Positions 24,956-33,804 of a DNA stretch of 34,041 bases are shown here, piece by piece. The position numbers were made by a program, and so were the translations under genes. Location: assembly GCA_018266895.1 (NCBI GenBank), contig JAFDZQ010000084.1, forward strand, positions 1 through 34,041, in the 5' to 3' direction. Every line of letters starts with the position of its first letter. Position 1 is the first letter of the stretch. Under the pieces are notes generated by a model. That model was given only the letters and a program-made list of their open reading frames with translations. It had not been told where the DNA came from and searched no databases. The stretch comes from Bacteroidota bacterium. Its GTDB lineage: Bacteria; Bacteroidota; Ignavibacteria; Tepidaquicellales; Tepidaquicellaceae.

Positions 24956-25666
24956 TTAAAAAGTGTCATAAATCATATATACTCCTCCTAAAACAACCAA
25001 TACACCGCAAATGCGTTTTACATAAACGGTCGCTTTTGATTTTTCAGTCCAGTTAAGATATTGCTGAACTTTTTTGGTTAATGTTCCTGCAGCAACTATT
25101 ACTAAAATATGTCCTGTACCAAAAGCAAGAAGCAGCATAATTGCATACTGTAAATTTGTTTTCGCAACCTGAAACACAACTCCAAGAACAGGAGCCATAT
25201 AGGCAAATGTACACGGACCAAGTCCGATGCCGAAAAGAAGTCCGATTATCAAAGCTGCAAGCACGCCTTTTTGCTTAGTTGGTTTTATGCCTGCGCCATC
25301 GAAAGGGAGTTTTATAATATCCATTAAATAAAAACCAATAATAAAAAATACAGCCGCTACCAAATAGTTTCCTGCAAAACCGATATCACCAAGCAGCCTG
25401 CCGGCAATAGCAGTTATTAAACCAATCAAAGCGATAGTGATCAATATTCCCACACCAAAGACGAGTGAAATAAAAAATGTTTTTTTTAAAGTGATTTCTC
25501 CCCGGGAATTGATAAATCCGACAATCAAAGGAATACTTGAGAGATGACACGGGCTTAAAAGTACACTAACGATACCCCAGCCTAATGCTGCGAATACAGC
25601 GGTCGGAGAATTGCCCGATAATTCAGTACTCAGGAATTCAAAAATTTTATCCGTCATTTCATTCAT
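24956..25666 (-). CDS. ccdA: CcdA-like membrane thiol-disulfide electron carrier
   Basis: Inner-membrane protein of 236 aa with about six hydrophobic segments. The two redox cysteines of the CcdA/DsbD family are present: LLSPCHLSSIP (C40) and GLGPCTFAYMAP (C152). The family transfers reducing equivalents from cytoplasmic thioredoxin across the membrane to extracytoplasmic thiol proteins. It is the last gene of the arsenic operon and overlaps the thioredoxin-like lipoprotein gene by 8 nt, so that lipoprotein is its likely partner. A later in-frame ATG (25657) is an alternative start. Confidence 0.88.
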   Translation of the reverse strand: MNEMTDKIFEFLSTELSGNSPTAVFAALGWGIVSVLLSPCHLSSIPLIVGFINSRGEITLKKTFFISLVFGVGILITIALIGLITAIAGRLLGDIGFAGNYLVAAVFFIIGFYLMDIIKLPFDGAGIKPTKQKGVLAALIIGLLFGIGLGPCTFAYMAPVLGVVFQVAKTNLQYAIMLLLAFGTGHILVIVAAGTLTKKVQQYLNWTEKSKATVYVKRICGVLVVLGGVYMIYDTF

Positions 25667-26096
25667 ATAATTGAGGTAGGATTAGCCCCTGTGACTGTAA
25701 AAATTCATCTATATCTTTTTCAGGGTAAAATCCCTGATGACGCATGATTTCTTTTCCGTTAACATCAAGAAATACCTGGGTAGGTATTAAGTCAATTCCG
25801 AATTTTTTAGCCGGAGCATCATCCTTCCAGACATCGTGAAATGTTACTTTCACCTGTCCTTTATATTTTGTTTCGATTGATTTCATAATCGGCTGCATTT
25901 TTTTACAGGGAATGCAGTTAACGGAACCAAGTTCAACAAATTCTATTTTGAAATTATTAATAACTGAACTATCTTTTCCTGATGAAGTATTCTTACCTTC
26001 ACTTTTATTTTGCTCCTGAATATCGGATCTGTTGCACGCTGTTAATAATACCGTTAAAATGAAAATCAAATATACGGCAGATATTCTTGATCTCAT
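25659..26096 (-). CDS. Thioredoxin-like lipoprotein
   Basis: Exported 145-aa lipoprotein: positive start, hydrophobic core and LLTAC box with C21 as lipid site, a Ser/Lys/Asn-rich linker (22-48) and a thioredoxin fold (49-145). The active site is NCIPCKKM (C61, C64) and the cis-proline loop is IPTQVFLD. The linker should allow it to reach from the membrane. It starts 2 nt after the upstream small thioredoxin-like gene and overlaps ccdA, which would reduce it. Role inferred: reduces arsenical or protein thiols outside the cytoplasm. Confidence 0.82.
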   Translation of the reverse strand: MRSRISAVYLIFILTVLLTACNRSDIQEQNKSEGKNTSSGKDSSVINNFKIEFVELGSVNCIPCKKMQPIMKSIETKYKGQVKVTFHDVWKDDAPAKKFGIDLIPTQVFLDVNGKEIMRHQGFYPEKDIDEFLQSQGLILPQLYE

Positions 26097-26098
26097 TG

Positions 26099-26338
26099 TT
26101 ATAATTCTTCCTTTATCCAGTTTAAAATCTGTTCGTCTTTCAGAGTCAGACCGCTGGATTTTAGTTTTTCGTTTATTACCAGCCCCGGTGTTGCCAGTAT
26201 ACCATATCTCATCATATCCTGTATATCAGTTATTTTTTCAATTTCAGCGGGAATATTGTTGTTTTCAACTATTACTTTCACTTGTTGTTCCAGTTTCTTA
26301 CATCTTGAACAGCCTGTTCCGAGAATTTTTATCAGCAT
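26099..26338 (-). CDS. Small thioredoxin-like redox protein (TM0996/MTH895 type)
   Basis: A 79-aa cytoplasmic protein of the redox-active disulfide protein 2 family, compact thioredoxin/glutaredoxin hybrids. The active site is GTGCSRCKKLE (C10, C13). The cis-proline segment ATPGLVINEKLKSSG matches the consensus, and the full length is normal. It lies between the ArsF-like lipoprotein and thioredoxin lipoprotein genes with gaps of 6 and 2 nt. Such proteins often accompany ArsP-type permeases and thiol pathways; here it is a candidate cytoplasmic electron donor. Confidence 0.85.
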   Translation of the reverse strand: MLIKILGTGCSRCKKLEQQVKVIVENNNIPAEIEKITDIQDMMRYGILATPGLVINEKLKSSGLTLKDEQILNWIKEEL

Positions 26339-26344
26339 ATTTTT

Positions 26345-26761
26345 TTAATTTGAAATTATAAAATCACTAATTTCTCTGTCTGCATATTTCATGAATTTCT
26401 CTTTATCTTCAGTATAAGACCATACTGAGTCCAGGTTTTTCCATTTGTTATTTTTCAGACTCCGGATAATGACAGAGCTGAATTTTAAATCAAAATCTTT
26501 TTTAAAGTGTTCATTTTCGGTTTCATCAATGTTGATTTCTTTAAATCGGAATCCTTCTCTTGCATATTTAGTCTCAACTATCTCTTTAATATAATTCTCC
26601 AGATTTATACAGCTCTCACACCGCGCTGTCGGATGAAAATAATATGCAATATATTTATCACCCGGATTTTTCTTAGTGCTTGCATCTTCTGTTTTTCCGC
26701 AACCGGCAATAATGGGAATAAGTAAAGCAAGAGTAAGAAATATTATACTGTTGGTTTTCAT
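26345..26761 (-). CDS. ArsF-like redox lipoprotein
   Basis: A 138-aa lipoprotein: signal with IIAGC box (C21), then a thioredoxin-like domain starting YIAYYFHPTARCESCINLE, with the cysteine pair C48/C51 in a CESC motif. This matches the family annotated as nitrophenyl-compound nitroreductase subunit ArsF, which I know from arsenic clusters; its biochemical role is not well defined. It lies 9 nt after acr3 and 6 nt before the small thioredoxin, in the middle of the operon. Probably a redox partner of CcdA. Confidence 0.75.
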   Translation of the reverse strand: MKTNSIIFLTLALLIPIIAGCGKTEDASTKKNPGDKYIAYYFHPTARCESCINLENYIKEIVETKYAREGFRFKEINIDETENEHFKKDFDLKFSSVIIRSLKNNKWKNLDSVWSYTEDKEKFMKYADREISDFIISN

Positions 26762-26770
26762 ACAAATAAT

Positions 26771-27853
26771 TTACGGACATAAATCCGGGTATTTTACATT
26801 ATCTTCTTCGTTTGATTTAAAATATTTTTTCTGAAACCACAATGATACATTTACAAGACTTATAAGCACAGGAACTTCTACAAGCGGACCTATGACAGCC
26901 GCAAATGCTTCACCGGAATTTATCCCGAAAACAGCAACAGCAACTGCAATAGCGAGTTCAAAATTATTGCTTGCGGCAGTAAATGAGAGTGTCGCGGTCT
27001 TTGAATAATCCGCTCCTATTTTCTTTCCCATTAAAAAGGAAACAAAAAACATAATTAAAAAATATAAGATTAACGGTATTGCAATCCTTATAACATCAAA
27101 CGGTATTTTTATAATCATTTCGCCCTTCAGTGAAAACATTACAAAGATTGTAAAAAGCAGGGCTATCAGAGTAACAGGACTGATCCTGGGAATAAATTTT
27201 GTGTGATACCATTCTTTACCTTTTAATTTTACTAATATGAGTCTTGTAACAGCACCGGCAATGAAAGGAATACCAAGATAGATAAATACACTTTCTGCTA
27301 TTTGTCCTATTGTAATATTAACCGAGAAGCCTGTTAATCCGAATAATGGCGGCAATACCGTAATGAATACGTAAGCATAAACAGAAAAGAATAAAACCTG
27401 GAATATTGAATTGAAAGCAACCAGACCTGCTGCATATTCGGTATCGCCTTTGGCAAGTTCATTCCATACGATAACCATTGCAATGCATCTTGCAAGCCCG
27501 ATCAATATTAATCCTGTCATATAATGCGGATCGCCCTGAAGAAACAAAATCGCAAGAAAGAACATTAATACAGGACCGATAATCCAGTTCTGAACAAGGG
27601 ATAAGGAGAGAACTTTGAAATTCCTGAATACTTCGCCTAAATCTTCATACCTGACCTTAGCCAGCGGAGGATACATCATCAGAATCAAACCTGCTGCAAT
27701 CGGAATGTTGGTTGTCCCCGATTGAAATTCATTCCAGAAACCGGTTATACCGGGAAAAAAATAACCGGTAATGACAGCTACAAACATTGCGGTAAATATC
27801 CAAAGAGTCAGATACCTGTCTAAAAAAGAAAGTTTTTTTGTAATCTTTTCCAT
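26771..27853 (-). CDS. acr3: ACR3-family arsenite efflux transporter
   Basis: Inner-membrane As(III) extrusion permease of 360 aa with about ten hydrophobic segments. Diagnostic residues are the conserved cysteine in [15 protein letters not shown] (C123) and the glutamate in [14 protein letters not shown], both essential in characterised ACR3 proteins, plus the [12 protein letters not shown] motif. It exports arsenite driven by the proton gradient. It follows the ArsP-like gene by one base. It is the central detoxification transporter of the operon. Confidence 0.93.
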   Translation of the reverse strand: MEKITKKLSFLDRYLTLWIFTAMFVAVITGYFFPGITGFWNEFQSGTTNIPIAAGLILMMYPPLAKVRYEDLGEVFRNFKVLSLSLVQNWIIGPVLMFFLAILFLQGDPHYMTGLILIGLARCIAMVIVWNELAKGDTEYAAGLVAFNSIFQVLFFSVYAYVFITVLPPLFGLTGFSVNITIGQIAESVFIYLGIPFIAGAVTRLILVKLKGKEWYHTKFIPRISPVTLIALLFTIFVMFSLKGEMIIKIPFDVIRIAIPLILYFLIMFFVSFLMGKKIGADYSKTATLSFTAASNNFELAIAVAVAVFGINSGEAFAAVIGPLVEVPVLISLVNVSLWFQKKYFKSNEEDNVKYPDLCP

Positions 27854-27854
27854 A

Positions 27855-28877
27855 CTAATAAATAATATTAAATAAGTAACCGACTGTTACAATGCCCGTT
27901 CCCACTACACCGATGAAAACACAAATCAGAGGGAGCTTTAAAACTTTTTTTAGAATTATCATCTCGGGAAGCGAAAGTCCTATTACAGACATCATAAATG
28001 CAAGAGAAGTCCCGAGTGATGCGCCTTTTTCAATGAGGGACTGGACTACAGGAATAATTCCTGCAGCATTTGAGTAAAGTGGAATTCCGATTAACACCGA
28101 TAAAGGTACAGACCACCAGACATCCTTTCCCATTATGCCGGCCATAAAATTCTCGGGAACATATCCGTGAACGCCGGCTCCTACAGCTATGCCAATTACT
28201 ACATACAGCCAGACTTTTGAAACTATATCTTTCACAGCCATAACTCCGTAATCAATCCTGGAGGCAAAATTAATTTTTTCTTCACCGGCATTGTTGCCTG
28301 CGGATTTTATTTCATATACCCATGGTTCTACAAATCGTTCAAGTTTTAATCTTCCGATGATCCATCCGGCGGCAATCGCAATGAGAAGTCCGGTTAAAAT
28401 GTATATCACAGCCGTCTTCCAGCCGAACAGACCGAAAAGTAATATTACAGCGACTTCATTGATCATCGGAGCTGCAATAAGAAAAGAGAAAGTAACGCCC
28501 AGCGGAATTCTGGCTTCAACAAACCCGAGAAATAAAGGAATTGCAGAGCATGAACAAAAAGGAGTAACAATTCCTAACAGACTTGCCATTATGTTACCGG
28601 CAAAAAGCGGTTTGCCTTCAAGCGCCTTTCTTGTTTTTTCAGGCGAGAAATAAGAGCGGATAATGCCCACCGTAAATACAATTACAGACAGAAGAATTAA
28701 AACTTTTATTACCTCATAGATAAAAAAATGAATGGCTGAAGTGAAAAGTGAATTTGGGTCTAAACTGAGCAGATCGTAAACAAGAACATTTATATTCCCG
28801 TCAAGATGAAAATACACGCCAAACAATACAGGAAAGATAATAAGATAATAATAGGCTTTGTAGTTTTTTTCTTCCAT
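27855..28877 (-). CDS. arsP: ArsP-type permease (DUF318 family)
   Basis: Polytopic membrane protein of 340 aa, about eight to ten hydrophobic segments, with the family signature [12 protein letters not shown] (cysteines C108 and C110) and an [16 protein letters not shown] loop in the second half. ArsP members characterised elsewhere export trivalent organoarsenicals, and wider DUF318 members are uncharacterised permeases. Its ATG overlaps the stop of the small thioredoxin-like gene by one base (TAATG), indicating coupled translation. The substrate here is inferred from the ars context. Confidence 0.82.
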   Translation of the reverse strand: MEEKNYKAYYYLIIFPVLFGVYFHLDGNINVLVYDLLSLDPNSLFTSAIHFFIYEVIKVLILLSVIVFTVGIIRSYFSPEKTRKALEGKPLFAGNIMASLLGIVTPFCSCSAIPLFLGFVEARIPLGVTFSFLIAAPMINEVAVILLFGLFGWKTAVIYILTGLLIAIAAGWIIGRLKLERFVEPWVYEIKSAGNNAGEEKINFASRIDYGVMAVKDIVSKVWLYVVIGIAVGAGVHGYVPENFMAGIMGKDVWWSVPLSVLIGIPLYSNAAGIIPVVQSLIEKGASLGTSLAFMMSVIGLSLPEMIILKKVLKLPLICVFIGVVGTGIVTVGYLFNIIY

Positions 28878-29092
28878 TATCTGTCTTTCTCCCCAAGTTT
28901 TCCGCTTAACGTCACTATATTGTTTATTGTTAATGCAGGAGTGATTATTGTTCCGGTATTATTAACTTTCTTTATACCGTTGAACTTCTGCAGGTCAGCG
29001 GTAATATTATTTTCCGCTGTTACATTCACATATAATTTTTCAAGATCACTCCGCCGCTTACAACCCTGACTTAAAACCCTGATGTTTATCAT
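28877..29092 (-). CDS. Degenerate small thioredoxin-like protein lacking the second cysteine
   Basis: A 71-aa homologue of the TM0996-type protein at 26099-26338, as shown by aligning GC(x)xx...LE and the cis-proline segment TPALTINN. The active site reads GCKRRSDLE, so the first cysteine (C11) is kept while the second is replaced by arginine (R14, codon CGG). The C-terminal helix present in the paralogue is also shortened. It is translationally coupled to the permease. It may be a monothiol, an arsenic-binding chaperone, or a decaying copy; the clean frame and coupling argue that it is still translated. Confidence 0.65.
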   Translation of the reverse strand: MINIRVLSQGCKRRSDLEKLYVNVTAENNITADLQKFNGIKKVNNTGTIITPALTINNIVTLSGKLGEKDR

Positions 29093-29127
29093 GGTTAGGC
29101 ATTAAAATTTTATTTCATTTACCTGTT

Positions 29128-29136
29128 TAACGAAAT
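29128..29136 (-). promoter_or_regulatory. Second TAACGAAAT copy, between arsR and the next gene
   Basis: The 53-bp gap between arsR and the CxxC-less thioredoxin-like gene contains TAACGAAAT, identical to 29509-29517. It could be a second operator controlling an internal promoter. The gap is the longest in the operon, all others being 9 nt or less. Confidence 0.25.
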
Positions 29137-29145
29137 ACAAACTAA

Positions 29146-29499
29146 TTATTTTCTGCAAAGAACATTCCTGTCGACGCATTCAATTTCTTTTTTGTCACTC
29201 TCTATAAGAATGTCATCTTCTAACTGCAATTGAACAAAGAGAAGCGCATTTGAAACTCTGTTGTCTTTTGGATCCGGATTAATTTTATAATTTATCCATT
29301 TTTTGTCTTTTTCATCAGTTATTAAGCCGGCATCACGTAGAATACTGAGATGCTTTGAAACAGTTGACGCAGCAAGATTAAGAACTGCAGTTATCTCACA
29401 TACGCAAAGAGACTTTCGCTGAAGCATTTTCAGAATGCGGAGACGGCTTTTATCGGATAGAGCTTTAAATATTATTTCGTACTTGTCTAATGTTTTCAC
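29146..29499 (-). CDS. arsR: ArsR-family arsenic-responsive repressor
   Basis: A winged-helix repressor of 117 aa that would release DNA on binding As(III). The helix-turn-helix is visible as LAASTVSKHLSILRDAGLI, and the metalloid-binding thiols are in SLCVCEI (C32, C34), as in the classical CxC sites. Two further cysteines near the end (C108, C115) could complete a three-thiol site. It starts at GTG (29499), and a perfect 6-bp inverted repeat, TTTCAC-TTC-GTGAAA, spans the start codon. First gene of the eight-gene operon. Confidence 0.9.
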   Translation of the reverse strand: MKTLDKYEIIFKALSDKSRLRILKMLQRKSLCVCEITAVLNLAASTVSKHLSILRDAGLITDEKDKKWINYKINPDPKDNRVSNALLFVQLQLEDDILIESDKKEIECVDRNVLCRK

Positions 29500-29517
29500 T
29501 TCGTGAAATAACGAAAT
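29494..29517 (-). promoter_or_regulatory. Candidate ArsR operator overlapping the arsR start
   Basis: A perfect inverted repeat TTTCACTTCGTGAAA (29494-29508) overlaps the GTG start, followed by TAACGAAAT (29509-29517). The same 9-mer recurs at 29128-29136 in the gap before the next gene. Small AT-rich repeats near the start are typical ArsR targets; the assignment is inferred. Confidence 0.35.
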
Positions 29518-29554
29518 GAAAATGTTAAATCAATGTAATCTGACAGGATAAAAT

Positions 29555-29674
29555 TCATTTAAACAACAGATGTGCCTGGTCAATCTTGCTGTTACCACTG
29601 ACAGCAAGAATTTTTTTGCCTGAGAATTGCTGAACTTCTTCTTTTAAAAGAATAATTGACGGACCTTCGGGCAT
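29555..29674 (-). pseudogene. 5' fragment of an Fpg/Nei-family DNA glycosylase gene
   Basis: An open frame of 39 codons begins with ATG at 29674, four bases after the ku stop, and ends with TGA at 29555-29557. Its first residues, MPEGPSIILLKEEVQQF and then SGKKILAVSGNSKID, match the beginning of Fpg/Nei glycosylases, including the catalytic N-terminal Pro2-Glu3 pair. Family members are about 250-290 aa, so nearly everything including the H2TH and zinc-finger regions is missing. I find no continuation in other frames before arsR. It is therefore a remnant cut off at the boundary with the arsenic operon. The close spacing suggests it once followed ku in one transcript. Confidence 0.75.
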
Positions 29675-29678
29675 TTTA

Positions 29679-30455
29679 CTAAGCTGCTTTACTTTTTTTA
29701 GAACTTAAACTTGCTTTGAGCATATCCATTAAATTGTCACCTTGCTTTTGAACTGTTTTCGTTTTCGGAATTGATATTTTTTTACCTTTTGATTTCTCTT
29801 TAATAATTTTTAAAAGTTTGGAAGTATAAGTGTCCTTGTATTTTGCAATATTGAATTTTTCTGTAAGCTGGTTAACTAATTTATTCGCCATATCCATTTC
29901 TTTCGATTTAGTTTTTGAAACGGGCGGTAATTTTAATTCGGAAGGATCTCTTAACTCCTGTGAAAAACGAATACGGTTTAAAACAATTACGTTTTTGTAC
30001 GGCTTGAGAATGGCTAATCCTTCCTTATTCTTTAACACAAATGATGTAACCCCGACTTTACCTGATAATTGTAAAGCGTCACGCAGCAAAGCATAAGCCT
30101 TCATTGCCGATTTTTCGGGTTCGAGATAGTAGGGCTGTTCATAATAAAGACTGTCAATTTCCTGTTCATTGACAAAATTTATAATTTCAATCGTTTTGGT
30201 TTTTACGGCATCCGCAGCCTCAAAATCTTCTTCTTCTAAAATTACATATCCTTTTTCCAGCTTATATCCTTTCACAATATTTTCATAAGCTACTTCTTTT
30301 CCGGTGGATTCATTTACACGTTTAAATTTAATATTAGAATGATCTTTGCTGTCAAGCATATCCAGGTCAAGAGAACTTTCCTGAACTGCCGGGAATAATT
30401 TTACCGGGATATTAATTAACCCGAAACTGATTGTTCCTGTCCAAATTGAGTGCAT
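29679..30455 (-). CDS. ku: Ku, bacterial non-homologous end-joining protein
   Basis: A 258-aa DNA end-binding protein that forms a ring-shaped homodimer on broken ends and recruits LigD. Recognised from the opening [21 protein letters not shown], the central [45 protein letters not shown] and ELRDPSEL segments, all hallmarks of bacterial Ku. The C-terminal tail (about 215-258) is lysine-rich, as is usual for contacts with DNA and LigD. It lies 243 bp downstream of ligD on the same strand. The spacer is AT-rich, and I see no clear promoter in it. Confidence 0.95.
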   Translation of the reverse strand: MHSIWTGTISFGLINIPVKLFPAVQESSLDLDMLDSKDHSNIKFKRVNESTGKEVAYENIVKGYKLEKGYVILEEEDFEAADAVKTKTIEIINFVNEQEIDSLYYEQPYYLEPEKSAMKAYALLRDALQLSGKVGVTSFVLKNKEGLAILKPYKNVIVLNRIRFSQELRDPSELKLPPVSKTKSKEMDMANKLVNQLTEKFNIAKYKDTYTSKLLKIIKEKSKGKKISIPKTKTVQKQGDNLMDMLKASLSSKKSKAA

Positions 30456-30698
30456 GATATTTTGTTTTTAGTTTGTTATAAATTTTTATTCTGTAAATAT
30501 TCTGAATTAGGGTGTATCCACAAGTTTTGATATCGGGGAACCAACTTCTCTTAATCAATAAATTATTTCACTTAACTTTTTTCGTCAACTTTAAATCTTT
30601 ACTTCCATTATTCTGTCTTTTTACATCCACTTCTTATTCTTCGGATTTTATTTTATCAGCGTGAAAGAATTTAAGTTGCGCTTCGTTTTTAAAATGTG

Positions 30699-33404
30699 TT
30701 ATTGCTTATTAAATTGTTTAATTACTATTTCTAAATTAATTCCTTTGCCAAGAACCGGTTTAAAAATATCGCCTTCGCTTTTAATTCTGTCTAGAGAATT
30801 ATAAATAGTGAAATCACTCATATTTAAACCTTTTTTTACTTCGTCCCAATGCAAAGGCATGGAAACAGTTGCGCCGGGTTTTGGTCGTAAGGAATAAGGT
30901 GCCGCAATTGTCGCCTGCGGACGATTCTGCAGAAAGTCGATATACATTTTTCCTTTGCGGGCTTTGACAATGCGCTCAATACTTGTATAATTTGGTAATT
31001 CACGTTGTACTAACGTTGCAATAATCCGTGCAAATTCTTTTGATTGATCATAAGTATATTTTGCCCGAAGCGGAATGTAAATATGTATGCCTGTCGAGCC
31101 GCTTGTTTTTGGATATGATTTAACCCCCATGCTTTCCAGAATATCCCTTGTCACTTTTGCCGCTTCTATAACCTGATTGAAAGTATTTTCCGCAGGATCC
31201 AGGTCTATGATGCACCAGTCGGGATAATCTTCTGTTTCCGCTTTACTGTGCCAGGGATTCATTTCAATACAACCTAATGTTGCCATGTATAAAAGGCTTG
31301 CTTCGTCTTTCACAACTAAATATTTTCTTACACGGTTGTCAGAAGGGCTTTTATATTCAAATGTTTCAATCCAATCAGGAGCTGTGTCTGTTACATCTTT
31401 AAAATAAAAACTTTCACCGTTGATGCCGTCAGGATGCCGGTTCATGGACTGAGGTCTGTCTTTCAGATATGGAAGAATGTAAGGAGCAACCTGGTAATAA
31501 TAGTTTAGCATATCACGTTTCGTGATTTTTTCCTTTGGCCAGTATATTTTATTCAGGTTATTGAATTTTATTTCATGACCGCTGATTTTACGGACTTGTG
31601 TGTCATCGGATGGATTCAAAAAAGTTTTGAGGTCTTTCTTTCCTGCAGGTTTTATTATGGAATCTGACTGAGCTTTTTTCTTTGAAGTGATTTTTTTTGA
31701 GTCAACTGCTATTTCTCTTGTCACATCTTTTGCTTTTTTGTCAATGCGCATGGCTTCAAAAGATGGATGACGCATAATACCGTCTGCTGTCATTTCTGTA
31801 TAACTTACTTCGCAAACCAGTTCAGGTTTCATCCAAACTGCCGTTGCATGAGGATCCGGACGAAATCGTGAGGGTTTATTTATATCAGGCAATTCTGTGA
31901 AAGGAGAAGATTTTGTAATGTAACTTTGGAATTGTTTCAGCATTTCTTTTTGCTGCTTATTGCTAAAACCCGTTCCTGCTTTACCTGTGTATATTAATTT
32001 GCCTTTTTCAAAAACACCAAGCAGTAAGGAACTGAAGAATTTGGATGAATCATCGTTCTTAGTATATCCGCCAATTACCATTTCCTGTCTTTTGTCAGCT
32101 TTTATTTTCAGCCATTCTCCGGAACGGATCCCGGGTGAATATGTACTGTCGGATTTTTTTGCAATGATGCCTTCAAGCCCCATTTTTTTTGCTGCTTCAA
32201 AAAATTCAATTCCGCTTACTTTAAAATTTTCACTAAACCTGATGATGTTACTTTCAGGAATCATTTGTTTTAAAACTATTCTTCTTTCTGATAAAGGAAT
32301 TTGCATCAGGTCTTTTCCGTTCAGCCAAAGAATATCAAACACATAATAATTTAATTCTCCTTCGGCTTCACTCCTCCAGTTTTGCAATGCGCCAAAATTT
32401 GATTTGCCGTTTTCATCAGGCACTACCACTTCCCCGTCTATCACGGCATTTATATTCCAGTCCTGAACCGCTTTGTGAACGGGATAAAATTTGTTGTTAA
32501 ACGATTTATCGTTGCGGGATTTTAATTCGACTTTGCTTTTTTTGCAAAATGCTAAAGTCCTGTAGCCGTCCCATTTTATTTCGAACTGCCATGCTTCATT
32601 ATCAAAAGGTTTATCAACAAGTGTTGCAAGCATTGGTGATAATTTAGAAGGAAATTTTGCGCGTCTGCCTTTACTTATAATTTTATTGGTAGAAATTTTT
32701 TTTTCTGACTCTGTTTCTTTTTTATTTTTTGCGGTAGCTGTCTTTACATCATCGCGCTTGTTCAGTGCAAGTTCTTTTTTACTTTTTGCTTTCGATTCCT
32801 TTACCCGTTTTGCTCCGTAAAAACCGGTTGTGGTTTTTTCCAGCTGCGCTAATGTTTTTTTTGAAATGACTGATTTATCTTTCAGGGTTATATCCTTTTT
32901 TGAAACATACTTGTCTTTTATCTTAAACAGCAGCCATGCATTATCTCCCCGGCCACGTGTTTTTACAAGCGCATATTCACCTTTTAATTTTTTGCCGTGA
33001 AGTACAAAATGTAACTTACCCGAATAAATTCCCTTGAGTAATTCTTTCTCCAGTGTTTTTTTATCTTTCCCTGTAGCATCAGCAGGCTCATAATAACCTT
33101 CATCCCATACGATAACCGTACCGGCACCATAACCGCCAGGAATTATTCCTTCAAAATTCCTGTAATCGTACGGATGGTCTTCCACCATCATGGCAAGCCG
33201 CTTTACATCAGGATCGGCAGATGGTCCTTTAGGCACCGCCCAGCTCTTAAGCACACCTTCCATTTCCAAACGGAAATCATAATGCAGATGCGAAGCATTG
33301 TGTTTCTGAATTACAAAACGCAGCTTATCAGTGTCAGCATTGCCGCCGATAGGTTCCGGGGTTTCTTTAAAATTTCTTTTTGCTTTGTATTTGGTTAATG
33401 CCAT
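30699..33404 (-). CDS. ligD: ATP-dependent DNA ligase D (phosphoesterase-ligase-polymerase)
   Basis: Multifunctional NHEJ enzyme of 901 aa with domain order PE-Lig-Pol, as in Pseudomonas-type LigD. Residues about 15-165 form the 3'-phosphoesterase (SHLHYDFRLEMEGVLKSWAV, DHPYDYRNFEG and GGYGAGTVIVWD). A Lys/Glu-rich linker spans about 185-245. The ligase core (about 255-560) has the adenylated lysine K277 in EIKWDGYRT, followed by IDGEVV and the EGIIAKK motif. The polymerase (about 605-895) has SFYFKDV, the catalytic DLDP and the conserved GSTGIHIYIPL. I choose the ATG at 33404 (MALTKYKAKR) rather than the TTG five codons upstream because the family typically begins this way. Confidence 0.95.
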   Translation of the reverse strand: MALTKYKAKRNFKETPEPIGGNADTDKLRFVIQKHNASHLHYDFRLEMEGVLKSWAVPKGPSADPDVKRLAMMVEDHPYDYRNFEGIIPGGYGAGTVIVWDEGYYEPADATGKDKKTLEKELLKGIYSGKLHFVLHGKKLKGEYALVKTRGRGDNAWLLFKIKDKYVSKKDITLKDKSVISKKTLAQLEKTTTGFYGAKRVKESKAKSKKELALNKRDDVKTATAKNKKETESEKKISTNKIISKGRRAKFPSKLSPMLATLVDKPFDNEAWQFEIKWDGYRTLAFCKKSKVELKSRNDKSFNNKFYPVHKAVQDWNINAVIDGEVVVPDENGKSNFGALQNWRSEAEGELNYYVFDILWLNGKDLMQIPLSERRIVLKQMIPESNIIRFSENFKVSGIEFFEAAKKMGLEGIIAKKSDSTYSPGIRSGEWLKIKADKRQEMVIGGYTKNDDSSKFFSSLLLGVFEKGKLIYTGKAGTGFSNKQQKEMLKQFQSYITKSSPFTELPDINKPSRFRPDPHATAVWMKPELVCEVSYTEMTADGIMRHPSFEAMRIDKKAKDVTREIAVDSKKITSKKKAQSDSIIKPAGKKDLKTFLNPSDDTQVRKISGHEIKFNNLNKIYWPKEKITKRDMLNYYYQVAPYILPYLKDRPQSMNRHPDGINGESFYFKDVTDTAPDWIETFEYKSPSDNRVRKYLVVKDEASLLYMATLGCIEMNPWHSKAETEDYPDWCIIDLDPAENTFNQVIEAAKVTRDILESMGVKSYPKTSGSTGIHIYIPLRAKYTYDQSKEFARIIATLVQRELPNYTSIERIVKARKGKMYIDFLQNRPQATIAAPYSLRPKPGATVSMPLHWDEVKKGLNMSDFTIYNSLDRIKSEGDIFKPVLGKGINLEIVIKQFNKQ

Positions 33405-33525
33405 GTTCCTAATTTTCAATTCCTGTGCGGTAATTAATTTATAATCCGAAAACTGTTAAATGTTTATTAATTGTTAAATGCATCTCCGATTTCATCAACA
33501 GGTTATTTGGTTTATAAAATAGATG

Positions 33526-33556
33526 CAAATTAAATATATGCACTTTGTGTGCCAAA
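33526..33556 (-). promoter_or_regulatory. Candidate Bacteroidota-type promoter of ligD
   Basis: On the - strand TTTG (33553-33556) and TTAATTTG (33526-33533, one mismatch to TAnnTTTG) are separated by exactly 19 nt. It lies about 120 bp before the ligD ATG. A direct repeat GTTAAATG occurs twice between it and the gene. Confidence 0.4.
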
Positions 33557-33804
33557 CTATTTTTTATGTTTTTATTTCAAAATCCAGACTCATTGGTTCG
33601 TTTTAACATAGGAAGTTTTTCAAATTCTAAATTTTATGACATTTCTTGTCAATGATGTCAAGAGATCATATTCAAAAATAAAAATTTATATACTATTGCT
33701 TAAAACTTTGCCGTCCAAAATATTTTTGAATATATAATTTTCATTTGTTTTTTAAATGTAATTCAAATTTAATTATTCTTTATTAAAACAAACCCGCCTG
33801 TGAG

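Noticed and set aside
24956-29499. Arsenate reductase encoded by one of the small thioredoxin-like genes
   Set aside because: None has the HCX5R loop of thioredoxin-coupled ArsC or the ArsC-type glutaredoxin-linked motif; all are thioredoxin-fold carriers.
31960-32346. 128-aa ORF on the + strand over ligD
   Set aside because: Lies opposite the conserved ligase domain; no family features.
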